Shown here one piece after another: positions 8,289 to 15,973 of a DNA stretch of 36,572 bases. A program made the position numbers and the translations under genes. This stretch comes from Anaerolineae bacterium (lineage in GTDB: Bacteria; Chloroflexota; Anaerolineae; Aggregatilineales; UBA2796). The stretch is taken from the NCBI GenBank assembly GCA_025055255.1, contig JANWYI010000020.1:21440-58011 (forward strand). Direction: 5' to 3'. The notes beneath the pieces are model-generated. The model made no database searches. It was not told the DNA's origin and was given only the letters and a program-made list of their open reading frames with translations. Within the stretch, counting starts at the first letter, position 1. Every line of letters begins with the position of its first letter.

Positions 8289-8915
8289 ATGGACGTCTCG
8301 CTTGTGATGGATCAGTTGCTGGAAAACACAACGCTGTTCGCCAATATGGGCGACGCTGAGGCGAATTATCTGCTCAGCTGGACGCGCCGCATTCTGCCCA
8401 GTCTGGTCGGCGAGATCGCTGATGAGACGCTCGGCTGGCAGAAAGTTGAGGCGCTCAAAGAGACGCTGCGCGCCGCTAATGCGCTGATCGCGCGCTTTCG
8501 CACTGCCTCACAGCCAACTCTGCTAGAGCTGCTGCGCAACTTTCTGAGGCAATATGCTAACACTTTTGAGCGTCCCGATGCTTCTGAGCATCCCGTTGTG
8601 CCTGAGCTGGCTGAGATCATGCGCGCACAGCCTGATAACGTCTCTGCCTTGCGCGCGCTGCTTGACTTCGCTGAGCACGTTCGTCCGCCAACTGCCCAAG
8701 ACGCGCCGCTGACTTCCGCGCAGAGCGAGACGATTCAAAATGTGCGCGAGTCGCTGAACTTGCTGCGCAGCACGCTTGGCGAACTTGCCGACTCGCTCAG
8801 CGCTTTCCTGCCTGATGACCAGCTCGCACAGCTGCGCAGCCGTTTAGAAGCACTCAATACAGACATTGAATCTAACCTGCCCGACAATCAGCAAGGACAA
8901 ACTGATGAAAGCTAA
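8289..8915 (+). CDS. Hypothetical all-helical acidic protein
   Basis: I do not recognise this 208-residue protein. It has no signal peptide, membrane segment or cysteine. It appears to be built from amphipathic helices, with a Leu- and Glu-rich C-terminal half (about 140-195) that could form a coiled coil, and ends in a polar tail. The frame is open further upstream, but the ATG at 8289 is chosen because AAGGAGA sits 7-8 bases before it and the codons upstream look non-coding. A possible -10 (TACACT) lies at 8247-8252. It overlaps the next gene, a secreted phospholipase D-like protein, by 11 bp, so the two are likely co-translated. A structural or regulatory role is possible but cannot be assigned. 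Confidence 0.7.
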   Translation: MDVSLVMDQLLENTTLFANMGDAEANYLLSWTRRILPSLVGEIADETLGWQKVEALKETLRAANALIARFRTASQPTLLELLRNFLRQYANTFERPDASEHPVVPELAEIMRAQPDNVSALRALLDFAEHVRPPTAQDAPLTSAQSETIQNVRESLNLLRSTLGELADSLSAFLPDDQLAQLRSRLEALNTDIESNLPDNQQGQTDES

Positions 8916-10281
8916 TCCATTTGCAGCGGCGCCGCGCCTCGCAGCGCTGCTCACGTTCTTCCTCTTCATCTTCGTTGTCAGCGCGTGCGGCGACGTCGCT
9001 GCACCACAGCCGACCGTTCCACCACAGGTCGCCACGCCTGCTGCGGCGCGCCCAACTGCGACGACGCCTGTTACAGCAGTCGCTGAAGGCTTGCCGCTAG
9101 ATCAAGGCAACGTGCTACCGTGGCTCTCGGTCTATTTCACCAACCCTGACCCGCCTGACCAGGTCAACAGCGGCGTAGACCGCCAAATTGTGCCGCTGAT
9201 CAACGCGGCGCGCCGCCGCATTGACGCCGCCTTTTTTGACTTTAACTTGCCGAGCGTCGTCAACGCCTTGATCGGCGCACATCGGCGCGGCGTGCAAGTG
9301 CGCCTTGTGCTGGACGTTCAAAATGGCTCTCAGGACGTGCCTGCTGCGCGCGGACGCGATCCATTTGACGCGCTTGCCGCGCTCAAAGCCGCCAAGTTGC
9401 CGTTTGTAGACGGCGGACGCTCTAACGGCTTGATGCACGAGAAGCTACTGATCATTGACGGCGCTGTGCTGTTTGTCGGCTCGTGGAATGCCTCATGGAA
9501 CGACACTTTTCGCAACAATAACAACATCTTGCGCATCACTGATCAGCGCCTGATCGCTAACTATCAGCGCGTCTTCAATAATATGTACGAATCGCAGCTT
9601 TTCGGCAGACGTCGTCCTGAAGGCGCGCAGACGCCGCGTCTGACCATTGACGGCGTGGCTGTGGAAAACTACTTCGCACCGCCTGATGGCGTCATGGCGC
9701 GCATCATTGCAGAAGTGCGCGCCGCGCGCCGCTCTGTGCGCTTCATGACCTTCACGTTCACGCATCCTGAGCTCGCTGCAGCGTTGCTAGAGCGCCGTGC
9801 TGCAGGCGTGAGTGTGGAAGGCGTCTTTGAGAATCGCGGCGCCTCGCAAGGCGCTTTCCCGACGCTCTTCTGCGCAGGCGCGCGCGTCAAAGTGGACGGC
9901 AATCCGTATACGATGCATCACAAGGTCTTCATCATTGATGATCGAACGGTCATCACAGGCTCGTTCAATCACACGCGCTCTGCCGACACGGTCAATGATG
10001 AGAGCATCCTGATCATCCGCAGTCCACAAGTCGCGGCGCTCTACAGACAAGAATTTGATCGGCTTTTCCGCATTGGGCGCGACTCAGACAACGTGACGTG
10101 CAGCGTCTCGCCTGAGGTTGCTACGCCGACGCCTAATCCGAACGAATGTCCAGACCTGACCTTCACCTGCGCACAGTTGACGTCGTGTGAGCAGGCAGTG
10201 GCGTGCCTGCGCGAAGGCAACACGCGCCTTGACCGCGACGGCAACGGCATTCCGTGCGAGGCGCTGTGTCGTCCGCGTTGA
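8905..10281 (+). CDS. Secreted phospholipase D-family lipoprotein with C-terminal Excalibur domain
   Basis: Predicted lipoprotein: hydrophobic signal followed by the lipobox VSAC, lipid-modified Cys at 28, then a Pro/Thr-rich linker to about residue 65. Two HKD motifs of the PLD superfamily follow: HEKLLIIDG...GSWN (H178) and HHKVFIIDD...GSFN (H338). Together they form one active site for phosphodiester cleavage, on DNA or phospholipid. The last ~35 residues (DRDGNGIPCEALC, with nearby Cys) match the Excalibur calcium-binding domain, typical of extracellular nucleases and surface proteins. The 458-residue start at 8905 follows AAGGA at a 7-base gap and gives a proper signal peptide. A role as an extracellular nuclease is favoured; phospholipase activity remains possible. 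Confidence 0.9.
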   Translation: MKANPFAAAPRLAALLTFFLFIFVVSACGDVAAPQPTVPPQVATPAAARPTATTPVTAVAEGLPLDQGNVLPWLSVYFTNPDPPDQVNSGVDRQIVPLINAARRRIDAAFFDFNLPSVVNALIGAHRRGVQVRLVLDVQNGSQDVPAARGRDPFDALAALKAAKLPFVDGGRSNGLMHEKLLIIDGAVLFVGSWNASWNDTFRNNNNILRITDQRLIANYQRVFNNMYESQLFGRRRPEGAQTPRLTIDGVAVENYFAPPDGVMARIIAEVRAARRSVRFMTFTFTHPELAAALLERRAAGVSVEGVFENRGASQGAFPTLFCAGARVKVDGNPYTMHHKVFIIDDRTVITGSFNHTRSADTVNDESILIIRSPQVAALYRQEFDRLFRIGRDSDNVTCSVSPEVATPTPNPNECPDLTFTCAQLTSCEQAVACLREGNTRLDRDGNGIPCEALCRPR

Positions 10282-10287
10282 GCGCGT

Positions 10288-11016
10288 CTACGTCTTGCTC
10301 AGGCGCGCCAACAGGTAGAGCTTGAAGTGCCGCAAGCGCGGCGAGTCGGTCAGGCGCTCATAGAGCAGGGCGATCCGAAAGAGCGGCACGGCAAACGCCA
10401 TGTAAAACGGATTGCCGATGTACTCAACCTGAGCCAGATGCAAGCCTGAGCGCTCAGCGAGGCGGCTGAGCGCTCTGCGCGTGTTGGCGCGGTAAAAAAC
10501 AGGGTGCGATTCGTGAGCAGGTCGGCGCAGCAGCCGCTTGAGCGCAAAGTGCCGCACGGCGCTCGGCACAATGCGGCTAAGCAGCGGTATGTAGTTGCGT
10601 GCGTTCGTTGTCAGCACGATCAACGTGCCGTTCGGACGCAGGACGCGCGCAATTTCTCGGAAAGCGCGCTCAGGCTGCGCAAAGTGTTCCACTACCCATT
10701 GCAAGGCAACCACATCGAAACTCTCGGCGCGGAACGGCAGCTGATAGGCTGTGGCTAGAATTGGCAGCTGCACAACGCGATTGTGGCGCAGATCGTCTGC
10801 CACAAGGTCTATGCCGAAGCTGCGCTTGGCGCGCCGAATTGCCTCAGCAGCCAATGAGTCGCGTCCGCAGCCGACGTCCAACAGCGTCGCCTCTGGTCTG
10901 AGCGCCGCGGCTAACCACTCAGCGTAGCGCTCGCCGGCGTTCACAAAGTTCGGATAGCGCTGATCGAAGAGCGCTTGGCAACGGCGATAGCGCGGACTTT
11001 CCGTGTAGGCGCTCAT
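10288..11016 (-). CDS. SAM-dependent methyltransferase (class I, Methyltransf_11 type)
   Basis: 242-residue Rossmann methyltransferase. Motif I is LLDVGCGRDSLA (about 45-56), followed by an acidic end of strand 2 (SFGIDLV). Motif IV is FDVVALQWVVEHF, where the usual histidine-rich ubiE-like pattern is recognisable, and the post-motif is RVLRPNGTLIVLT. The C-terminal third has hydrophobic stretches (FYMAFAVPLFRIALL) that could touch membrane. It lies 7 bp after the ftsI-like gene on the same strand and is probably the last gene of that unit. The substrate is unknown; a lipid, quinone or sugar is plausible. Confidence 0.85.
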   Translation of the reverse strand: MSAYTESPRYRRCQALFDQRYPNFVNAGERYAEWLAAALRPEATLLDVGCGRDSLAAEAIRRAKRSFGIDLVADDLRHNRVVQLPILATAYQLPFRAESFDVVALQWVVEHFAQPERAFREIARVLRPNGTLIVLTTNARNYIPLLSRIVPSAVRHFALKRLLRRPAHESHPVFYRANTRRALSRLAERSGLHLAQVEYIGNPFYMAFAVPLFRIALLYERLTDSPRLRHFKLYLLARLSKT

Positions 11017-11023
11017 CTCAGCT

Positions 11024-12385
11024 CTAACGCTTGACGATCAAGCTCGTGTTGCCGCCTTGTGCGCGCAGCTCAGCGCGTTGTGCATCAGTTGGAATGTTCA
11101 TCAGGACAACGAGGCGCTTGACGAGCTTGGCAAAAGCAGGCGCTGCAGTTTCGCTGGCGTAGCGCCCAACTTTGTCCAGTTTGACCAAGATGCTCACGCG
11201 CGGCTCATCCGCAGGCAAAAAGCCGACAAACGTCGCCATGCTCAGCTCAGGATCGTATAGACCGGGACAAGTAGCGCAGTAGATTTGCGCTGTGCCAGTC
11301 TTGCCAGCAATTGTGTAGCCCGGCACGCGCGCTTCCTTGCCTTCGCCGACGTTAACTACCTGCACCATGATGTCAGTGATGCGCCGTGCCACGTCAGCTG
11401 AAATTGGAGTGCGAACGGCAGCTGGCACAGCGTAATACTCGCGGTCGCCGTCAACGGTCTTCAGGCGCACATGCGGCTGCATCATCTGACCGCCGTTGGC
11501 AATGGCGTTGACAAACGAGAGCATCTGAAGCGGCGTGACGGTTAAGCCTTGACCGAAACTGTTCGTGGCAAGGTCAGAGTCGCTCCAATACAGATCATTG
11601 GGCAGGCGCAGAATGCCTGCAGCCTCGCCTTCAAGGTCAATACCTGTCGGCTGACCGACGCCGAAGCGCCGCAAGCCTTCGTAAAACTCAGTCGGACCAA
11701 GCACGTCCACAGCTAACCACGTCGTGCCGAGATTCCATGAGCGCACGAGGATGTCCACAAAGCTCTGTGAGCCGTGTGCAGCGCGATCCCAGTTGTAAAC
11801 GCGCCTGCCGCCAACGACGCGGAAAGGACTACCTTCGTAATACGTTGAGTCCTCTGAGACCTTGCCCGATTGCAGAGCTAGTGCGGCTGTGACAACTTTA
11901 AAGACCGAGCCTGGCTCATAAGTGTCGCTAATGGCAGGATTGCGAATGGTTTCCTTGTCGGCGCGGAAGTAGACGTTCGGATCGAAAGTCGGGTAGGAAG
12001 CCATTGCCAGCACTTCGCCTGTGCGCGGATCCATAATGATGATCGTGCCACCAGTGGCGCCGTAGCGATTGATCGCGTCATATAGCTCGCTCTCGGCAAG
12101 GTGCTGGATGCTGCGATCAATGGTCAGGTAGATATCGCGTCCGGGCGGCGGCGCCTCGCTCAGAATAGCGTCAAAAGGAATGCGGCTACGCTCCATGACA
12201 CGGCTCTGACCTGCCAGATCGTCGTTGTAGCCGCCTTCCACGCCGACGTAGCCGCGCCGTAAGTTACCTTCCCAGCCGACAAAGCCGATCACGTGCGCCG
12301 CAAGGCTATTGTGCGGATAAATGCGCTTCGGCTCTGGATCAATCGTGACTGCTAATAAGTTCAAACGCGCCACTTTCTGCGCCAC
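11024..12385 (-). CDS. ftsI: Penicillin-binding protein transpeptidase, catalytic part (C-terminal fragment of a frameshifted ftsI-like gene)
   Basis: Catalytic half of a class B penicillin-binding protein that cross-links septal peptidoglycan. All three active-site motifs are present: SVFK with the nucleophile Ser160, SWN at 216-218, and KTGT at 362 (numbering from the GTG at 12385). The dimerisation-domain end (EPKRIYPHNSLAAHVIGFVG) precedes them. The natural N-terminus is encoded in a different frame immediately upstream (12361-12768). This frame is open from about 12420, so the two join by a one-base slip between roughly 12361 and 12420. The gene is either a true frameshift mutant or a sequence error. 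The joined product would be about 580-590 residues, normal for FtsI. Confidence 0.9.
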   Translation of the reverse strand: MAQKVARLNLLAVTIDPEPKRIYPHNSLAAHVIGFVGWEGNLRRGYVGVEGGYNDDLAGQSRVMERSRIPFDAILSEAPPPGRDIYLTIDRSIQHLAESELYDAINRYGATGGTIIIMDPRTGEVLAMASYPTFDPNVYFRADKETIRNPAISDTYEPGSVFKVVTAALALQSGKVSEDSTYYEGSPFRVVGGRRVYNWDRAAHGSQSFVDILVRSWNLGTTWLAVDVLGPTEFYEGLRRFGVGQPTGIDLEGEAAGILRLPNDLYWSDSDLATNSFGQGLTVTPLQMLSFVNAIANGGQMMQPHVRLKTVDGDREYYAVPAAVRTPISADVARRITDIMVQVVNVGEGKEARVPGYTIAGKTGTAQIYCATCPGLYDPELSMATFVGFLPADEPRVSILVKLDKVGRYASETAAPAFAKLVKRLVVLMNIPTDAQRAELRAQGGNTSLIVKR

Positions 12386-12768
12386 CTCAGCGCCGACAGG
12401 CTGCCGTGCGTGACCAACTCATAAGGTGCGCGGCTGTTGGCAAGCCGCAAAATGCGCTCCTCATCCTCACCGAGTGCCTCTGCCAGTTGGCGAGCAAAGC
12501 GCGCCTTGTCTGTGACGTAAACAGGGCTGATTCCAATCCGATACTCTGTCATGTTGGCAGCCAACAGCTCGCCGTTGCGGTCGTAGATGCGCCCACGCTC
12601 TGGGAAACGGTCTTTGATGACGCGATAGTTGCTGCTAGCAAGGCGCTGCAGATAGGCGGCTACGTCCAACTGGAATTGAAATGAGGCAAGGCGCGCAAAA
12701 AGCAGCACGCCCGTGATGATAATCACGAAGGTGAGCAGTGAAAGACGGCGATTGAAGCTAGTTCGCAC
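12361..12768 (-). CDS. ftsI: Penicillin-binding protein, N-terminal fragment (frameshifted ftsI-like gene)
   Basis: Encodes the cytoplasmic tail, a single membrane anchor (VIIITGVLLFARLASFQF, about 14-31) and the start of the PBP dimer domain, including the conserved RGRIYDRNGELLA motif (about 58-70). After ELVTHG the frame runs into unrelated residues (LRWRRKWRV) and stops, while the expected sequence AEVAQKVARLNL continues in the overlapping frame. A GTG start at 12768 lies 3 bp after the stop of the FtsL-like gene, with AGGAG inside that gene, so the two are translationally coupled. The fragment cannot work alone because it lacks the transpeptidase site. Confidence 0.85.
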   Translation of the reverse strand: MRTSFNRRLSLLTFVIIITGVLLFARLASFQFQLDVAAYLQRLASSNYRVIKDRFPERGRIYDRNGELLAANMTEYRIGISPVYVTDKARFARQLAEALGEDEERILRLANSRAPYELVTHGSLSALRWRRKWRV

Positions 12769-12771
12769 AGT

Positions 12772-13266
12772 TTAACGCTCCTGCGGCGCATCGCCGCCGT
12801 TCATCCATTGCTCAAATTGGCGCAGCAGCGTATCCCACTGTTGACGCACCCAGCCTTCAAAGGTCTCATCGTAGACCAGCGTCGGCGTCGGCACGAGAGC
12901 AGGCGTCGGCGTGGCGCGGACAGGCGAGTACCCTTCGACCACGATGTACTCAAGGTCTTGAGCATTAGCAGGCATAAAACCGAGCTGCTGAGCGCGTCCG
13001 CGCAAGGTGTTGATGTTGCGCTGCTGCGCGATTTGCGCTTGCATGTCGCTGATGGCGCGTTGCAAGAACTCGCGTGTACGCTGTAGCTCCAACAGGTTGC
13101 TGCCGGTCGTGGCAGTGACGGTCGCCTGTGCCAAGTAGAGCGCGCCGATCAAGACTGCCACAATCACGATCAGGACGATGATCGCCACTGCTTGCGTGGG
13201 CGACCGCCATGGCACTTGTGGCACAGCTTGCCGAATTGGCGTAGAGGACTCACGTCGGTCTAGCAT
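12772..13266 (-). CDS. FtsL/DivIC-like septum protein
   Basis: Small bitopic division protein, 164 residues. A short cytoplasmic tail leads to one membrane helix (AVAIIVLIVIVAVLIGALYL). A coiled coil follows (about 60-100, ELQRTREFLQRAISDMQAQI), then RGRAQQLGFMPA, the pattern shared by FtsL and DivIC proteins. A Pro/Thr linker and an acidic, Trp-containing tail come last. It directly precedes the ftsI-like gene, which is the normal ftsL-ftsI order, and this supports the call more than sequence similarity does. The ATG at 13266 is chosen because the predicted -10 (13275-13280) overlaps the alternative TTG at 13284. The transcript would then have almost no 5' leader. Confidence 0.72.
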   Translation of the reverse strand: MLDRRESSTPIRQAVPQVPWRSPTQAVAIIVLIVIVAVLIGALYLAQATVTATTGSNLLELQRTREFLQRAISDMQAQIAQQRNINTLRGRAQQLGFMPANAQDLEYIVVEGYSPVRATPTPALVPTPTLVYDETFEGWVRQQWDTLLRQFEQWMNGGDAPQER

Positions 13267-13274
13267 AGCGCCGC

Positions 13275-13283
13275 AGTATACCA
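13275..13283 (-). promoter_or_regulatory. Extended -10 promoter of the division genes, probably leaderless
   Basis: The minus strand reads TGGTATACT, with only 8 bases between the -10 and the ATG at 13266. Transcription should start at or within a base or two of the start codon. No ribosome binding site can fit in that space. Confidence 0.5.
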
Positions 13284-13308
13284 AAACTTGGCGAAATTTG
13301 CCCTAACT

Positions 13309-15255
13309 TCAGCCTGTCTCGGTCAGCTCAGTTGCGCTGCTCTGTGAGCGACCGGGCATTTTATGAATGGTGTGAATGGCGAGCGCTGCAATCAGGTAGG
13401 CAAGACGGCGCACTGTCAATGGACGTTCCTGCCAGCTCAACGCGCGCAGCGCCATCAGAGCAAGTGGGATGAAGTACTCTGCCCAGTGATTCGCCCTCAA
13501 CAAGCCTGCGGCAATGCGGCGCAACTCCATGATCGGAGCGAGCGCGCTGTTATACGGCGGATCAGCGCTGAATGGATCGTCGCTGAGAACGTCAGATGCT
13601 GCGACGCAGGCGCAATTCAGCCGATCCAAGCGCGCAATCGCCTGCCAGACCGAATCCCACGAGTCGGCGAGATACGGCGCGAGCAGCTCAAAGAGCAAGC
13701 TGATCTCAAGCGTTGCCCAGTCGAAGAGCGTGTGACCGTCGCGCGCCCATTCGAAGTCAATCAGCCATGCCTCGTTATTGCGCCCGATCAGGACGTTGCC
13801 GACGTGCAGGTCGCCGTGCATCGGGCAGAACGTGCCGTCTACAGGCGTTTCTAGCAGCGCATGGTAGTGATAGAGCGGATTAGGCAGGCGCTCTGGATAG
13901 CTTGCGTGTGGCGGCAGCGGATCGCTGATGAAATCGAAGTCAGGCGCCAGCGCCAGCACCCGTTCTTGCAGGATGTCATCGCGCGTGCGCAGGACTCTGC
14001 CAGCAACTCGCTCTAAGACGACACCGCGATACAGCGTCGGATGTGCCGCGTGATTGAAGTTCCTCACTGTTACTCGTGAGGCAAGGTTGATCGCCTCAGC
14101 GCCGGCACCTGCCACGAGTTGAACTGTGTTGTTCTGTGCAGGCTTGACCTTTAGGACTGTGAAGTTGTCTAGGACGACTAGGTCATCGGCGTGAAATGCG
14201 CCTCTGGCGCGCAGCGCTTGATGCATTGGCTGAAGTCTGTGCGCGTCCGACGGTGCTTCGGGCAATGCTTCTAGCTCTAAGGCAGGCGGCAGCAGCAAGT
14301 CATATTCCTGCCAGACCGTGAACTTGTACGGCGTGCGCTGATCCCACCATGTGTGCCTGAAAGCATCGTAGAGCTGCTCGCGCAGGAAGCGCGCCACAGC
14401 CTGTGCAGGCTGACTGCGCACAAAGTCTTTCAAGCTCGTTGTGCGCGCGTCTAGGGCGCCTTGAACGTACGAATATTTCAAGCCGCCAATCGGACTGTCT
14501 TCAGGCAGGGCGTCCACTACGAGGTAGGATGTATTAGCAGGCAACTTATCGCGCACATGCTCGTTATAGCGCATTTTTTCCCACCAAATGGCGCGCTGCT
14601 CATGCAGCTTGACCACTGAAGGCGCCAGCGAACGCCCTTGGGCATCGTAGGCGCGCACTAGAAGCACACGCGCGCCGCTGTACGAGTTACCTTCTGAAGA
14701 AAGTGCTCTTTCAATGGTCACTCGTGTACAAGTGCGGAAAATTTGCTGGAGGATTGCCAGCTCTTCAGGCAAAGGCACATAGCGCGGATCGTTGCTCAAG
14801 ACCTGTGGCAGCGGCAAGGTCATCCCAGCAGCGCTAGGTCGCCACTCATTCAAAGCCTCAAGCAACTGCTCACGCGCAACGCCCAGACTGCTCAGTACAC
14901 GGCTGATGATCAGACTATCGCGCTCTTCCAGCAAGGCGCGCAGCAGCGCACGCTCATCAGGCTGCACGCCCTGCTGGATGTAGCTCCGTGCTTTGGCGAA
15001 CACTCGGCTGGCGCGCGGCGTGAGCAGTCCGAGATAACCTGATGCTTCAGAACCTTTGTAGCTCTGAACGACGAACTCTATGTAGTTGCTGGACGAGTTT
15101 TGTTGAGCAAGGAGGTGCGCCGCAATGCCGCTCTCGACACGCAGCAGCGCCAGAAGCAAGTGCTCCACGCCGACATAGTAGTTCTTCAGCTGCGCCGACT
15201 CGTGGCGCGCTTGAGCAAGCAGCTCATCTAATGAAGCAAAACTTGACCGAGACAC
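13309..15255 (-). CDS. Clp-N domain fused to an aminoglycoside-phosphotransferase-like kinase
   Basis: 648-residue fusion. Residues about 5-140 are a double Clp repeat (LDELLAQARHES, VGVEHLLLALL, then a second repeat ERALLRALLEERDSLIISRVL), the substrate-binding domain normally found on ClpA/ClpC, but no AAA ATPase follows. From about 175 there is a kinase-like fold: SYSGARVLLVRA with a later VVK (K216), RFLREQLYDAFRHTWWD in the N-lobe, and the catalytic loop HGDLHVGN (H480, D482, N487) followed by LIDFEWA (D500), as in APH/choline kinases. The N-lobe resembles, from memory, kinase-like ternary-complex-associated domains described in bacterial conflict systems. The start is GTG at 15255, 27 bp after the winged-helix gene, with only weak purine-rich sequence upstream. 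The target is unknown. Confidence 0.75.
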   Translation of the reverse strand: MSRSSFASLDELLAQARHESAQLKNYYVGVEHLLLALLRVESGIAAHLLAQQNSSSNYIEFVVQSYKGSEASGYLGLLTPRASRVFAKARSYIQQGVQPDERALLRALLEERDSLIISRVLSSLGVAREQLLEALNEWRPSAAGMTLPLPQVLSNDPRYVPLPEELAILQQIFRTCTRVTIERALSSEGNSYSGARVLLVRAYDAQGRSLAPSVVKLHEQRAIWWEKMRYNEHVRDKLPANTSYLVVDALPEDSPIGGLKYSYVQGALDARTTSLKDFVRSQPAQAVARFLREQLYDAFRHTWWDQRTPYKFTVWQEYDLLLPPALELEALPEAPSDAHRLQPMHQALRARGAFHADDLVVLDNFTVLKVKPAQNNTVQLVAGAGAEAINLASRVTVRNFNHAAHPTLYRGVVLERVAGRVLRTRDDILQERVLALAPDFDFISDPLPPHASYPERLPNPLYHYHALLETPVDGTFCPMHGDLHVGNVLIGRNNEAWLIDFEWARDGHTLFDWATLEISLLFELLAPYLADSWDSVWQAIARLDRLNCACVAASDVLSDDPFSADPPYNSALAPIMELRRIAAGLLRANHWAEYFIPLALMALRALSWQERPLTVRRLAYLIAALAIHTIHKMPGRSQSSATELTETG

Positions 15256-15282
15256 GCCAATGCAATCTCTTGCCGATAGGCA

Positions 15283-15831
15283 CTATTTGTCTTGATCTGA
15301 GTCTGTCTCTGGTAGCTCAGCAGAGAGTTCCTCGAAGAGCTTGCCGACGACTCTAGGGCGTGGCGGCTCAGACGGACTTTCTTCAGCAGGTGAGGCGAAC
15401 TCAGCTGCTAAGCCGCTGCGAATGTTCACTTTAGGACGACTGGGCTGCTCAGTTGCTGTCTCGTCCACAGCTTTCCAGAAATTGCTCAGGCGTTCACGTC
15501 CACTGCTGTGCCGCGAGGCAGACTTTGTGATCGGTGCGCTTGAGTGAGAGGATGGCTCAGGTGCTTGCTTGGCAGTGTTCGCACGACTAAGCTCGCCGAG
15601 CCTGAAAGTCACTTGGGCAAGCGACTCTTCACGCACCAACCAGCCTTGTGTCACCAGTTCACGCAGATTGACGTCTATTTCAAGGCGGCTCAGGTGTTCC
15701 TCCACAGACTGCGTCGCCAGCTCTACCAGCAGGTCGCCGTAGAGTATCTCGCGTCGGCGTAACATCAGACGCATAATTCGCCGCTGCACTAAAGGCAGAT
15801 CGAGCATATCCGCTGGACTCCATTCAGACAT
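15283..15831 (-). CDS. Winged-helix protein with disordered C-terminal region
   Basis: 182 residues, not assigned to a named family. Residues about 8-80 look like a winged helix-turn-helix: helical DLPLVQRRIMRLMLRR, a second helical block, then LRELVTQGWLVREE and a beta-like VTFRLGE. This could bind DNA or mediate protein contact. Residues 85-160 are Ser/Pro/Glu-rich and probably disordered. A short helix near the end (VGKLFEELSAEL) could be a docking motif. The ATG at 15831 is preceded by AGGAG at eight bases; the open frame extends upstream but without a ribosome site. It lies between the ParA-like ATPase and Clp-N/kinase genes and probably links them functionally. Confidence 0.68.
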   Translation of the reverse strand: MSEWSPADMLDLPLVQRRIMRLMLRRREILYGDLLVELATQSVEEHLSRLEIDVNLRELVTQGWLVREESLAQVTFRLGELSRANTAKQAPEPSSHSSAPITKSASRHSSGRERLSNFWKAVDETATEQPSRPKVNIRSGLAAEFASPAEESPSEPPRPRVVGKLFEELSAELPETDSDQDK

Positions 15832-15973
15832 CTCACACGCTCCTAACAGCACACTGACCAACCAAGCGCAGCCCAACGGTCTAGCTCGCCTGCGCTTGTC
15901 ACAAGTTGGATAAGTCAGGCTCAGATGTGACGTTCGCCAAGCGCTACTGCGCTCAAGGCGGCTAGGAGCGTTT

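Noticed and set aside
12361-12420. Programmed -1 ribosomal frameshift in the ftsI-like gene
   Set aside because: No X-XXY-YYZ slippery heptamer in the right frame and no obvious stimulatory hairpin; a mutation or sequencing error is simpler.
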